Assembly: GCA_938075155.1 (NCBI GenBank)
Contig: CALJGL010000032.1
Location: 1 to 51,098, forward strand
DNA: 51,098 nucleotides
Source: UBA12191 sp009937185
GTDB taxonomy: Bacteria > Planctomycetota > UBA8108 > UBA1146
Direction: 5' to 3'
In this document: positions 16,917 through 26,553 of the stretch, piece by piece
How positions within the stretch are numbered: position 1 is the first letter of the stretch
Layout: each line of letters begins with the position of its first letter
Position numbers and translations under genes: made by a program
Notes under the pieces: generated by a model
Databases searched by the model: none
What the model was told of the DNA's origin: nothing
The model's input: the letters and a program-made list of their open reading frames with translations, nothing else

Positions 16917-16934
16917 GGGATGGCCCCTTAGTTA

Positions 16935-17792
16935 TCAGGGAAGCCTGATTTCCATTCCCACCTTGAGAACATCTAAGTTCACATTCGGATTTGCTAATTT
17001 GATTTCGGCATGACGCAAGCCGGAGCCGAGTTTCTGCTCTGCAATTCGCCATAGACTATCACCGTCTTGTATGACATAGGTCGAGGTCCCGGCAGAGAAT
17101 GAACTCTTTGGTTTTTCTATTACCGCAACAGAATTATCTCCAATAATGGGAATACGCAGGACATTTCCATTTTGAAGAACGGTGCTCTCCGTCAACCCAG
17201 AGTTGGCAGCGATGATCTTGCGATAGTGTTTTCCATCTCCAAGGTATCTCTCGGAGATTCGCCAGAGGCTGTCACCCGATTGAACCTTTATCTGACGAAA
17301 CTCTGTGCGTGTCACTTTTTTCTTTGCGGGTACAGACTTTGGTTGGCGAACTTCTGGCCTTTGGACAACAGGCTTGACCAGACCGGAATTACTTTTTGAA
17401 GTTCCTCTCAGAACTCCAGAAGTATTCGCGAGACCGACTTCAGCAGGATTCGCGGTGCCTGAACTGATTTGCCCCTGGCCTGATCTTTGATTCCGAGTGG
17501 GGCCCGCTGCTTGTGAAGTATTTCCACTTCCTACTTTTGTACCTGCGACCAAAGAGCCGCTCTGACGTACAGGACGATTCAATCTTGTTCCTGCGGCAGT
17601 GATCGGTTTTTTCTTGGCGGAGTCTTTATTCATCCCAGCTGTAGATTTGGCGAGTCCTTGTCGTCCGGTCACTTGCTCTTTACCGGTAGGACCACTCTGT
17701 AATTCACTGTCGATGAGATTCACAATCACCACAACGACGAGAATAAGTATGACGATAAATCCTATTTTTGTACCAGTGCCCATGGAGTTCAT
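16935..17792 (-). CDS. Membrane-anchored protein with two LysM domains
   Basis: 285 residues. The N-terminus has one transmembrane helix (about 8-27, KIGFIVILILVVVVIVNLI). A basic, Ser/Gly/Thr-rich disordered linker follows to about residue 165, and then two LysM modules: QSGDSLWRISERYLGDGKHY...VLRIP and QDGDSLWRIAEQKLGSGLRH...MEIRLP. LysM binds peptidoglycan or chitin-type glycans, so this protein probably ties the membrane to the cell wall. No catalytic domain is present. Confidence 0.85.
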   Translation of the reverse strand: MNSMGTGTKIGFIVILILVVVVIVNLIDSELQSGPTGKEQVTGRQGLAKSTAGMNKDSAKKKPITAAGTRLNRPVRQSGSLVAGTKVGSGNTSQAAGPTRNQRSGQGQISSGTANPAEVGLANTSGVLRGTSKSNSGLVKPVVQRPEVRQPKSVPAKKKVTRTEFRQIKVQSGDSLWRISERYLGDGKHYRKIIAANSGLTESTVLQNGNVLRIPIIGDNSVAVIEKPKSSFSAGTSTYVIQDGDSLWRIAEQKLGSGLRHAEIKLANPNVNLDVLKVGMEIRLP

Positions 17793-18034
17793 GGTGTGCC
17801 CCCTATTTCAACGAGTCCTATGTTTCAACGAGTCCTATTGATTGAGTCCGGACAGGTCCCCCGACCTGATCAAAGATTCCCGGAGTGTGTGACTCGCTTC
17901 CAACAAAACTTCCCTGAAAGGAGAGTATTTGTCGTTGCCGTTTCGAAGAGGGTAACCCGATATATATCGTGAATCCACGACTCACACCGGATTATGACCC
18001 GATATCATTCCCGGTCCGCCAGATCGCCGGAAAC
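17793..18034. other. Intergenic stretch between the LysM gene and the secDF terminator
   Basis: About 240 bp upstream of the LysM gene, which must contain its promoter. A near-duplicated piece (tttcaacgagtcctat) occurs twice at about 17807-17839. I see no gene, RNA or convincing promoter boxes. Confidence 0.4.
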
Positions 18035-18070
18035 AAAAAAACCCGCCGACTTCATGAGAAGTCGGCGGGT
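18035..18070 (-). terminator. Rho-independent terminator of the ruvB-secDF operon
   Basis: A 13-bp perfect stem (18041-18053 with 18058-18070, core ACCCGCCGACTTC) with a four-base loop is followed on the minus strand by seven consecutive T at 18035-18041. It stands about 40 bp after the secDF stop and has the full intrinsic-terminator form for that strand. The plus-strand side has only TTT. Confidence 0.92.
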
Positions 18071-18109
18071 TTCTCCAAAATGCTCAAACCTAGACAATAT
18101 TGCCTATAT

Positions 18110-20842
18110 TCAAGACTTCTTGGCCAATGCGGCCTCTGCGATCACCTGTTCCCGACGAAGACGGGCCTTCTCCTGGAGACGAATCAACGCAGGGCTGGCG
18201 ACGAAAATCGAGGAATAAGTTCCCACGAGAACTCCAAAACATAATGCAAATGCGAAGGAATGGAGGGCTTCTCCACCAAAGACGAACAAGATCACCACGA
18301 CCACAAACGTAGTCAATGAGGTGAGCAATGTACGACTGAGAGTCTGATTGATCGAATGATTGACCAGCTCCGGATAGTTGGCATCGCGACGAGCGTCACG
18401 CATGTTTTCGCGGATTCTGTCAAAGATCACGATGGTGTCATTGAGCGAGTATCCCACCACCGTCAGCAATGCAGCGACCACTGGAAGATTGATCTTGAGA
18501 GAAAAAGAATCTCCCAATAGAAAGTCGCCCAAAGAGAGTGCCGCTAGGGTGAAGAAGATGTCGTGCACTAGCGCTGTGATAGCCGCCGCACCGTAACTGA
18601 ACTCGAAGCGGATACTGATGTAGAAGATGATCGCGAGGAAACTGATCATCAGTGCGATGAATGTATTTCCCTGCATGTCCTTGGCAACACGCCCGCTGAT
18701 GCTACTCACCTCAGGGAACGGCTCGGAGAAATCCAAACGAGTAATATCCTTCAAGGTTTGACTCAATTCAGGCTGCAGAGCCATGGCATCAGTTTGGGAA
18801 ATCTGACCATCACTGACGATCTCGAATGAAATGATCCCGGCGTTTTTCCCAGAACCGCTGACTTCCTTCACAGAATTCACAGGGAAGCCTGATTCCACTA
18901 GCGAATCTTTGACAAGACTCCCGGTGACTGCGACGTCCTTGTTCGCACCCAGTCCCTGAATCACATTCAATCTTGAAGTGAATACATGTGTCGTAATGCC
19001 GTCGTCATTCTGCTCAGTGCTGAATGAAACATCCGTGACGGCATTCGGGGCCAACATATTCGCCCCACCGATCAATTCTTCCATCTGCTTTTTAAACTGT
19101 TCGGTTTGCCGTATGCCCTCAACGAGAGTGCTGGTTCGAATCGAATAACGAGCCGCACCGCTCTCATTGATGTCGCCCAGCGCTTGCAACTGCAAATCGT
19201 CAAACTGAATATCTTCAGCGCTTCCTTTCCTTTGACCCAATACAGATCTCAGAGAGGATTCCGGCGTCGGGGAAGCCAGGTTGACGGTCAAACGGGTCCC
19301 CCCCGTGAAATCGATTCCCATGGAATCCGATCCCCGCCAAACCAATGTTCCAAAGCCGCCAATGACGACCACGTAGAGCAATATTCTTGCCGTTTCGCGG
19401 AAGCTCATGAAGTTGAATTTCGGCTTAGAAATAATCTTGCCCATTTTCAAGTCAGTGACGACATTCCTTGAAATCAGGAAAGAGAGCAAGAAACGACTGA
19501 AGAACACCGTCGAGAAGAATGAGGTCAGGATTCCGATACTCAGAACAACCGCGAATCCCTTCACTGCCCCTGAACCAAATTGGAACAGAACAAAAGCAGT
19601 AATCAGCGTGGTCAGGTTCGCATCGAAAATAGTCCAAAATGCTTTTTGGAATCCGACACTGAAGGCCGCGGGAAGAGCTTTTCCGCGTTCTCGTTCTTCT
19701 CGTATTCGCTCGAATATCAGAATGTTGGCGTCAACAGCCATACCCACTGTCAGAAGCAATCCTGCCATCCCTGGGAACGTCAACGTATTGCGGAAGGTGA
19801 TCAATAGCGTCACCACCAACATGAGGTTGAACACCAGCGAAAGGTCCGCCACTAATCCTGCTGAACGATAGTAAAGCAACATGAAGATCACGACGATCAA
19901 CAGGCCAAAAATCATCGCCTGTGTGCCACGGTCGATGGATTCTTTACCTAAGAGTGCTCCAACAGTTTGCTGATTGACCAAGAACGGTTTTGCTGGAAGT
20001 GATCCAGCGCGCAAGATGGAAACTATGTCGGCGACCTCATCACTGGTGAATCTACCTTCAAGAATTCCAGATCTTGAGATTCTGGCGTTGATGTTGGCTC
20101 GGCTATAAGCGACCCCATCGAGGACGATCGCCATCTCACGATTGATGTTTTCGCCTGTCATATCCGCGAAAAGAGTCGCGCCCTTACCTCCGAACTCGAA
20201 ACTGACAGCGGGCGCCCCATTATCATCAATTGTCGGACTGGCATTACTCAGCAATGAGGCGCTGACGGAATTGGGCAAACGATTCTCGACGACTACAAAA
20301 CTACCGGTGAGGGCATTTTCATTACTTGACTTGACCTCGACCACAATTTGGGCAGGAGCCACGGGAGGGTTCTCAGGACGAACATCGTCAGCCATATTGT
20401 TGTAGGCCACGAGTGCACGCTCATAGTTCGACATCTCCTGTCGAACCCTGATCACAGAGGCTTCTGTTTGATTCGCCTCCGTTGAGACGAGTTGAAAGTT
20501 CAACTCTCCGGCGCGTTCAATCTGGCCTTTGAGTCGCTCTAATTCATCATTGTCTGAACCCGGAAGCTGAATCAGAAGACGATTTCTGCCGGAAATGGCA
20601 ACACTGATCTCCTTGAGACCATAGTTGTCAAATCGACGAGCAATCACGTCTTTGATATCCGAAGCGACGGTTGACCTCTGAAGAGGATCAATCTCATCCA
20701 GAGGGATTTCGTAGAGAAGTTCAGTACCACCCTCAAGGTCGATACCTTTTTTGATATCGTTTTGGTAGTCCTGAAGTTGGTAGATACCCGCTGCGATGAG
20801 TAAGGCGATCAGGAGAAGTCCCCTGAAGTAATTTTGCATCAT
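18110..20842 (-). CDS. secDF: Protein translocase subunit SecDF (fusion)
   Basis: 910 residues combining SecD (about 1-470) and SecF (about 490-910), which use the proton gradient to assist protein export through SecYEG. The SecD part has KGIDLEGGTELLYEI, the P1 periplasmic region and GMAVDANILIFERIREE. The SecF part has GIDFTGGTRLTV, the helix pair ending in GYSLNDTIVIFDRIREN and the LSRTLLTSLTTFVVV segment. Twelve membrane helices are expected. Its ATG overlaps the yajC stop (ATGA, 20839-20842), and the terminator at 18035-18070 follows. Confidence 0.95.
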   Translation of the reverse strand: MMQNYFRGLLLIALLIAAGIYQLQDYQNDIKKGIDLEGGTELLYEIPLDEIDPLQRSTVASDIKDVIARRFDNYGLKEISVAISGRNRLLIQLPGSDNDELERLKGQIERAGELNFQLVSTEANQTEASVIRVRQEMSNYERALVAYNNMADDVRPENPPVAPAQIVVEVKSSNENALTGSFVVVENRLPNSVSASLLSNASPTIDDNGAPAVSFEFGGKGATLFADMTGENINREMAIVLDGVAYSRANINARISRSGILEGRFTSDEVADIVSILRAGSLPAKPFLVNQQTVGALLGKESIDRGTQAMIFGLLIVVIFMLLYYRSAGLVADLSLVFNLMLVVTLLITFRNTLTFPGMAGLLLTVGMAVDANILIFERIREERERGKALPAAFSVGFQKAFWTIFDANLTTLITAFVLFQFGSGAVKGFAVVLSIGILTSFFSTVFFSRFLLSFLISRNVVTDLKMGKIISKPKFNFMSFRETARILLYVVVIGGFGTLVWRGSDSMGIDFTGGTRLTVNLASPTPESSLRSVLGQRKGSAEDIQFDDLQLQALGDINESGAARYSIRTSTLVEGIRQTEQFKKQMEELIGGANMLAPNAVTDVSFSTEQNDDGITTHVFTSRLNVIQGLGANKDVAVTGSLVKDSLVESGFPVNSVKEVSGSGKNAGIISFEIVSDGQISQTDAMALQPELSQTLKDITRLDFSEPFPEVSSISGRVAKDMQGNTFIALMISFLAIIFYISIRFEFSYGAAAITALVHDIFFTLAALSLGDFLLGDSFSLKINLPVVAALLTVVGYSLNDTIVIFDRIRENMRDARRDANYPELVNHSINQTLSRTLLTSLTTFVVVVILFVFGGEALHSFAFALCFGVLVGTYSSIFVASPALIRLQEKARLRREQVIAEAALAKKS

Positions 20843-21252
20843 GTTGTTGCTTCCTCTTCCTTGGTCGTGGAAGACGTGCTCTCGGTGACGGCTGCAATCG
20901 ATTGCAGTGAAACCTTCATTCGAACACTCTTGGATTCGTCGATGACGAGAACGACATGCCCCTGATCTTTATCAACCAGAGCCACTTTGCCGATGATTCC
21001 ACCGACAGTCCTCACCTCTTTATGTTTTTCAAGACTCGCGATCATGTTTTCATGCTCGCTGGTTTGCTTTTTTTGTGGACGGATCACCATGAAATACATC
21101 ACGGCCCAAATTATCACCATCAGTGGAATAAAAGTCACGAATGTAGGTGGAGAACTCTCTGTTCCACCTGCGGCTGTTGCCAAGGAGATCAGATCAGTGT
21201 GCAGTAAATTCTGCACGCCAGTGAACTCCATTGTCGCGATAGAAAACGCCAT
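20839..21252 (-). CDS. yajC: Sec translocon accessory protein YajC
   Basis: 137 residues. One membrane helix (about 40-58, FIPLMVIIWAVMYFMVIRP) is followed by the YajC signature RPQKKQTSEHENMIASL and VRTVGGIIGKV. YajC associates with SecDF. The start at 21252 has GGAG seven bases upstream. It is translationally coupled to secDF, and it lies after tgt in the familiar tgt-yajC-secD-secF order. Confidence 0.94.
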   Translation of the reverse strand: MAFSIATMEFTGVQNLLHTDLISLATAAGGTESSPPTFVTFIPLMVIIWAVMYFMVIRPQKKQTSEHENMIASLEKHKEVRTVGGIIGKVALVDKDQGHVVLVIDESKSVRMKVSLQSIAAVTESTSSTTKEEEATT

Positions 21253-21407
21253 TTCGGCACTCCTGCTCCCGGATTATTCGGGTTCCTAATTTTCTGCGGT
21301 TGGAAAACCAAGACGGCTCACCAGCACGGGGTGCACATCTGGCCGATAAAATCGCAAGACGTGCTATTAAAGCAAGTTGCGAATCTTAGTCGGAGGGACT
21401 GAGATAT

Positions 21408-22571
21408 TCAACCGGACCGGAGGGATAATCGACTGAGAAAGCCATCCCTAAAGTCCTCCCAAACCCCATCTAGCACCGCTGTACGGGCTTTACGAAGAAA
21501 CCTGTGAAACACGCTCAGATTGTGAATAGAGCCCAGCGTATAGGCTAAAATCTCTTTTCTTTGGTAGAGGTGATGCAATGTACCCCGGCTATATCGTGTA
21601 CAGGCGAGGCAATCGCAGTCTTCCTCAACAGGATTAGGATCCTGTTTGTGACGTGCATTTTTCATATTCAGGCTCGACCCGTCACCGAGAAATAGACTGG
21701 CATTTCGGGCATTGCGAGTAGGAATAACGCAGTCAAACATGTCGATCCCCTGGTCAACGGCAATCATAAATTCCTCCAGTCCTCCGACACCCATCAAGTA
21801 TCGAGGACGGTCGAAGGGCAAAAGCGGTGCACTCAAACCGATGGTTGAGAGCAGAGCATCCCGCCCCTCTCCCACACTCACTCCACCCACTGCGTATGCA
21901 TCGAAAGGGATCTCCAAAAGTTGTTGAGCCGATTCCTTCCGGAGATCTTCATGAACACCACCCTGCATGATTCCAAAAACAGCCATAGGCTCAAACAAAT
22001 CCAAACGGCTTCTATGTTCATGAGCTCTCAGTGCCCAGCGGTGAGTGCGAACAACTGCCTTCGCCACTTCGTCTCTAGAAACGCCTCCCGCAGGACACTC
22101 ATCCAATATCATGGCGATGGTCGAGCCGAGCCTTGCCTGAATATCCAACACTGATTCTGGAGTCAGAAGCAGCGGACTTCCGTCCACATGATTTCTAAAT
22201 TCAACACCGTGCTCACTGATCTTGTTTCGATGCCCCAAAGAGAACACTTGAAATCCACCAGAATCGGTGAGTATGGGACCTTCCCATCCCATCACCTTAT
22301 GCAATCCTCCAAGAGTACGAACCGTGTCGACTCCTGGCCTCACGGCAAGGTGATAAGTATTCGATAGAACGATTTGGGTCCCTGTCGTTTTAATCTGATC
22401 AGGAGTCAAACCCTTCACGGTCCCTTGTGTACCTACCGGCATAAAAGCGGGAGTTTGTATAACACCTCTAGGCGTCGTGAGAACTCCCGCCCTCGCTCCA
22501 TCTGAATTCGCTTCGATTGCAAAATTGAATCCGGCGGTCATCGGAAATTTGGCCTGTACTGGAGCACTCAC
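21408..22571 (-). CDS. tgt: tRNA-guanine transglycosylase (queuine/preQ1)
   Basis: 387 residues from GTG 22571, which is preceded by AAGGAG at six bases; TTG 22574 is the next candidate. It exchanges guanine 34 for preQ1 in tRNAs with GUN anticodons. The catalytic aspartates lie in LTDSGGFQVFSLG and FDCVIPTRNARN. Substrate contacts are in GGVSVGEG and YLMGVGG, and the structural zinc site is CDCLACTRYSRGTLHHL. The start overlaps the spoIID stop as GTGA, and the Shine-Dalgarno site lies inside spoIID. Confidence 0.95.
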   Translation of the reverse strand: MSAPVQAKFPMTAGFNFAIEANSDGARAGVLTTPRGVIQTPAFMPVGTQGTVKGLTPDQIKTTGTQIVLSNTYHLAVRPGVDTVRTLGGLHKVMGWEGPILTDSGGFQVFSLGHRNKISEHGVEFRNHVDGSPLLLTPESVLDIQARLGSTIAMILDECPAGGVSRDEVAKAVVRTHRWALRAHEHRSRLDLFEPMAVFGIMQGGVHEDLRKESAQQLLEIPFDAYAVGGVSVGEGRDALLSTIGLSAPLLPFDRPRYLMGVGGLEEFMIAVDQGIDMFDCVIPTRNARNASLFLGDGSSLNMKNARHKQDPNPVEEDCDCLACTRYSRGTLHHLYQRKEILAYTLGSIHNLSVFHRFLRKARTAVLDGVWEDFRDGFLSRLSLRSG

Positions 22572-23794
22572 CAAAGTCTCCTTATCTCAGTCCCTCTGTA
22601 GAAATGTTGCAATATCTGATCTTCCAACCAGCCAGAGCGTGCATAACCTCTGGCACCCATTTGACACATTCCAACGCCATGTCCCCAGCCACGGCCTCTA
22701 AAGACAAACTTGTCACCACGGGATTGAACATCGAATGCTTGCGAACGAAGTTTTCCCTCAGTTTTCAAAGAGGAAAATCCAAACCGTAAGGAATTCGCAC
22801 TCACTTCAAAGGAACCTTTTCCATGCTGAACTTTAAAATATGCCACGTGTCCCGATGAAGCCCTATCGACCGGCTCGATGCGTTGGATTTTCCCCAAAGA
22901 AATCTTGTCGACTCCTTCTACTTTCAGAAGTGCAGAACGAACCACCGATTCCTGTGCCTCCAATTCCCAACGGAAATATTTTGAGGTGGTACAGCCTTCA
23001 CAGCGAACGCTACTGAACACTTCGAGAGAAGGAAGACCAAATGCTTCGACACCCGAACAGGTCGCGCCTCCGCAGGTGGAATGAAAAAAGCTCTCAAAAA
23101 TTTTCCCGCTGTGAATCAGTACCTGGCCACGAGTTTCCTCTACCGCTTGCCGAATCTTTTCAGGGATATCGGAGAGCCCTCCATAGACTTGACTTCGAAC
23201 CGTCGAATGGACATGCCTTCGCTTCCCCGGTCGGGACAGAACATGAAAGTAGGCGTAAGTTCTAGAGGCGATGGCCTGTGCTTTCAGGGAAGCCATGGGA
23301 AAGCTATCGGCAGAAACTTCTTTACTGACAACTCCCAAAAGATATTGCTCCATGGGAATTCGTTCGATGACTTCCCAGCCCCCCGACTCCCGTGACAATG
23401 GCTGGAATTCAACCCAACCCGTCAATGATCGTCCATCTACCATCATGAGTCCTTCTTCAGCACGAATCCGAATCGGTTCGCTGAATTGGTAATCTCCGAT
23501 GGTCACTGATTGAGCACGAACATTAATGAATAGAGGGGATTCGAAACGAAGAATCTCTCTTCGCTTCTGAACCTTGATCACTGAATTTTTAGCAGCGACA
23601 GTAAGATCCATAAGGCCGGAAGCAAGACCCACTCCAATCATGGGTTCTTTGATCATTCTTGTATCGGATTGGGCAAAGACGTTCTCTGAAGGAGAAACAC
23701 AACACATCAGAACTAGGATCCAGGACACGTTTCTGGAAATTATAGACAGCTGGGATTCGACCCGTTGCGTCGGAATAAATCCCTCAGGGATCAA
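22568..23794 (-). CDS. SpoIID/LytB-domain protein, exported
   Basis: 408 residues with an N-terminal hydrophobic signal (about 21-42, ILVLMCCVSPSENVFAQ). The SpoIID domain is shown by MEQYLLGVVSKEVSADSFPMASLKAQAIASRTYA split across residues 148-181, by the SQVYGGLSD element and by the C-terminal GRGWGHGVGMCQMGARGYARSG. SpoIID is a lytic transglycosylase acting on denuded glycan strands during sporulation; homologues in non-sporulating bacteria are presumed to remodel the wall. It overlaps ruvB (ATGA, 23791-23794) and tgt. Confidence 0.9.
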   Translation of the reverse strand: MIPEGFIPTQRVESQLSIISRNVSWILVLMCCVSPSENVFAQSDTRMIKEPMIGVGLASGLMDLTVAAKNSVIKVQKRREILRFESPLFINVRAQSVTIGDYQFSEPIRIRAEEGLMMVDGRSLTGWVEFQPLSRESGGWEVIERIPMEQYLLGVVSKEVSADSFPMASLKAQAIASRTYAYFHVLSRPGKRRHVHSTVRSQVYGGLSDIPEKIRQAVEETRGQVLIHSGKIFESFFHSTCGGATCSGVEAFGLPSLEVFSSVRCEGCTTSKYFRWELEAQESVVRSALLKVEGVDKISLGKIQRIEPVDRASSGHVAYFKVQHGKGSFEVSANSLRFGFSSLKTEGKLRSQAFDVQSRGDKFVFRGRGWGHGVGMCQMGARGYARSGWLEDQILQHFYRGTEIRRLW

Positions 23795-24840
23795 GACGAC
23801 TCCTCCAAATCGAGGGAGGCCTGCTCTCGGTGTTGATTCTTCATCGTATTCACGCCGAGTTCTGCTGCAGGACCCAAGACCCTTCCTCGGGCTGTTTTTT
23901 CCAAATATCCAGCTCGAATCAGGAAAGGTTCGTGAACGTCCTCAATAGTTCGCTCTTCTTCTCCTACTGTGACGGCAATCGTCTTGACCCCCACTGGAGC
24001 CCCATCAGCACGCGCGACCACTTCAAGAATTTTTCGGTCGACGGCATCGAGTCCAGCAGGATCAACACCTAATCGGTCTAAGGCTGCGGCAGCACATTTC
24101 CCATCGACACTTTCTTTACCTTCAACCTCTGCAAAATCTCTGACTCTCCGTAGGTATCTGTTGGCAATACGAGGAGTTCCTCGACAACGTCCGGCCAGAA
24201 CCTCTGCACCAGATGGCTCAAGCGGAACACTCAGAATACGTGAACTCCTTTTGAGAATCTCAATCAAGTCACTCACGTCGTATGGTTCCAGCTTTTCGTG
24301 GATCCCGAATCGAGCTCTAAAGGGGGCCGTGAGATTTCCTTCACGAGTGGTCGCTGCCACAAGAGTAAACTTAGGAAGGTGTATCCTCATCGATCGTGCG
24401 TTCGGCCCGGAGTCGATCAGAATATCAATTTGGAAATCTTCCATCGCAGTGTAGAGGTACTCCTCCACAACTCTGGAGATACGATGAACTTCGTCGATGA
24501 AGAGGACGTCGCCCTCTTCAAGTTCCGTGAGAAGACCGACAAGATCTTTGGCCTTCTCCAAAACAGGTCCACTGGTGGCCCTAAAATTCACTCCCATTTG
24601 CGAAGCGATCAGAGATGACAGAGTCGTCTTTCCCAAACCCGGCATTCCAGAAAACAATGCGTGATCCAGAGGTTCACCACGATTTTTGGCCGCTTGTAGG
24701 TATACCTTCAGATTCGAGACCACCGGAGACTGCCCCACGAATTCGGAGAGATCTCCTGGGCGGATGTTTTCCTCTCCTCCGTGATCATCGGAAGTTTGGC
24801 TAGGGTCTGCGGCGCGGGCCTCGCTATTTTCAGAACTCAT
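23791..24840 (-). CDS. ruvB: Holliday junction branch migration helicase RuvB
   Basis: 349 residues. An AAA+ motor that, with RuvA, drives branch migration. Walker A is GMPGLGKTTLSS, Walker B is DVLFIDEVHRISRVVEEYLY, sensor 1 is LVAATTREGNLTAPFRARFG, and the winged-helix end contains RIANRYLRRVRDFAEV and PFLIRAGYLEKTARGR. ruvA and ruvC are not adjacent. It is the first gene of the minus-strand operon ending in secDF; the start at 24840 has GAGGGG upstream. Confidence 0.96.
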   Translation of the reverse strand: MSSENSEARAADPSQTSDDHGGEENIRPGDLSEFVGQSPVVSNLKVYLQAAKNRGEPLDHALFSGMPGLGKTTLSSLIASQMGVNFRATSGPVLEKAKDLVGLLTELEEGDVLFIDEVHRISRVVEEYLYTAMEDFQIDILIDSGPNARSMRIHLPKFTLVAATTREGNLTAPFRARFGIHEKLEPYDVSDLIEILKRSSRILSVPLEPSGAEVLAGRCRGTPRIANRYLRRVRDFAEVEGKESVDGKCAAAALDRLGVDPAGLDAVDRKILEVVARADGAPVGVKTIAVTVGEEERTIEDVHEPFLIRAGYLEKTARGRVLGPAAELGVNTMKNQHREQASLDLEESS

Positions 24841-25118
24841 TCAGATCCCCTCGCCGACAGGCACTTGATACAAAGGTCTATTATCATAGTCGAAGGTCCA
24901 TGCGGTGGGAACGCAGACCACGATACCAGTGTGGAGATCTTGGCACGGTTGTCGACAGGAATTATCGTGTTCACGATTCCAGAGGGAATTTCGCTCCGGA
25001 TTGGTTAGGGTGGCAACAGCGGATCAGACCAAATCCAACCGGCAGAGATCTGTCGGACCAACGAACTATTCAAGTTTCGTGGATTCTAGCCCACACGATC
25101 ACGCGGAAGGAACATGAG
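24841..25118. other. Divergent intergenic region, ruvB / MFS transporter
   Basis: About 280 bp between two divergent starts. It should carry promoters for both directions. The plus-strand MFS frame is open through it (from 24900), but its residues there are basic and not transporter-like. No clear sites were identified. Confidence 0.4.
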
Positions 25119-26507
25119 ATGTCGGGGGAATCACAAGACGAGAATTCTGGTTTTCAGGGAGACCCTGCCCCAAAATCCTCCGCTTCTTCATCCCCGAACT
25201 CGAAATCTCCAGAGAACGAGTCCCCCCCCGCAAAATCCGGACTGGGAGCAGTGCTCCTAACGTTGTTCCTCGATCTGGTCGGTTTCTCCATCATCTTTCC
25301 CCTCTTCCCGGCAATTCTGGACTCCTATCGCGGAGATCCCTGGATGGAAAGCCTCCTCTCTGCGCTGAGATCCTTGTCTCCCATGATCGACGATGATCGC
25401 TTGGTCACCCTCTTCGGAGGAGTTCTAGGCTCCCTGTACTCCATTCTTCAATTTGCTATGAGTCCATTTTGGGGAAGCCTGTCTGACCGAATAGGACGCA
25501 GACGAGTCTTGCTCATCACTGTCACAGGAAATTTGGCCGCCGCACTGCTTTGGGCTTTCAGCGGTACTTTCGCCTGGTTGCTGATCTCAAGAGTCTTTTC
25601 AGGAATGGCCGGCGGCAACATAGCAACCGCTACAGCAGCCGTTGCAGATGTAACTCCTGGAAAAGAGAGAGCACGAGGAATGGGTTTAGTGGGTGCCGCA
25701 TTTGGAATGGGTTTCATTCTGGGACCGGCCATCGGTGGCTACCTTTCTCTTTTCGATCTCTCATCACATGGGGTTATTCACGAAGGATTCGGATTTGCAT
25801 TCACCTCTTTTAGTGCTGCAGCACTCGGAGTTGTCGTTCTTCACCTCATCAATCTGATCTGGATTTGGCTTAAACTTCCTGAAACCCGACCCGAGAATAC
25901 GAAGCCTCGCCCCGTAAAATTCTCTGTTTCTTTGGGAAGCGAATGGGGACCAAGAGTCAAGAAAACTAATCTTGCAAACTTGATCTACCTGCTCGCCTTT
26001 AGTGGCATGGAGTTCACTCTCTCTTTTCTCGTCCGGCAGCGACTTGAGTTTGGCACCATAGAGACCGCAACGATGTTCGTCGTTATTGGGTTGATCCTGG
26101 CTGTGGTGCAGGGTGGATTCACGCGGAGGTTCGCGCATTCCTGGGGCCCCGAAAAAACTGCACAACGCGGCTTGGTTCTGGTCGCTCTAGGCTTAGCTGG
26201 GATTGCACTCATCCAGGAAAATTGGCACCTCTGGGCCGCACTCATTCCATTGAGTGCTGGTTCCGCCATGACGATGCCCATGCTTTCCACCATCGTCAGT
26301 CAATCGGTTGGTCCCGGTGAACAAGGGGCTGTATTGGGAGTATTCCGCTCTCTAGGTAGCCTAGCGAGGGCTCTGGGGCCAATATTGGCGGCCGTGCTCT
26401 ATTGGAAACTCGGCTCAGCAGCGCCCTATTTTGCCTCAGCGCTCCTGATGCTCATTCCATTGCGGTTACTTTCGAGTGGGCTTGCCAGAAACGACGAAAT
26501 TTCCTAA
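25119..26507 (+). CDS. Major facilitator superfamily transporter (TetA/DHA1-like)
   Basis: 462 residues from the ATG at 25119, which has a GGAAGGAA ribosome site. After a 40-residue Ser/Pro-rich cytoplasmic leader come about 12 membrane helices. Motifs: LFLDLVGFSIIFPLFP in helix 1, the loop 2-3 signature GSLSDRIGRRRVLL, and GGNIATATAAVADVTP with RARGMGLVGAAFGMGFILGP, the antiporter motif C region. The pattern is that of proton-linked drug or metabolite exporters. The substrate cannot be assigned. Confidence 0.88.
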   Translation: MSGESQDENSGFQGDPAPKSSASSSPNSKSPENESPPAKSGLGAVLLTLFLDLVGFSIIFPLFPAILDSYRGDPWMESLLSALRSLSPMIDDDRLVTLFGGVLGSLYSILQFAMSPFWGSLSDRIGRRRVLLITVTGNLAAALLWAFSGTFAWLLISRVFSGMAGGNIATATAAVADVTPGKERARGMGLVGAAFGMGFILGPAIGGYLSLFDLSSHGVIHEGFGFAFTSFSAAALGVVVLHLINLIWIWLKLPETRPENTKPRPVKFSVSLGSEWGPRVKKTNLANLIYLLAFSGMEFTLSFLVRQRLEFGTIETATMFVVIGLILAVVQGGFTRRFAHSWGPEKTAQRGLVLVALGLAGIALIQENWHLWAALIPLSAGSAMTMPMLSTIVSQSVGPGEQGAVLGVFRSLGSLARALGPILAAVLYWKLGSAAPYFASALLMLIPLRLLSSGLARNDEIS

Positions 26508-26553
26508 CATCTCCATCACGCCGCGCGACACTGGCCCAGGAAGGGGCGAAGAC

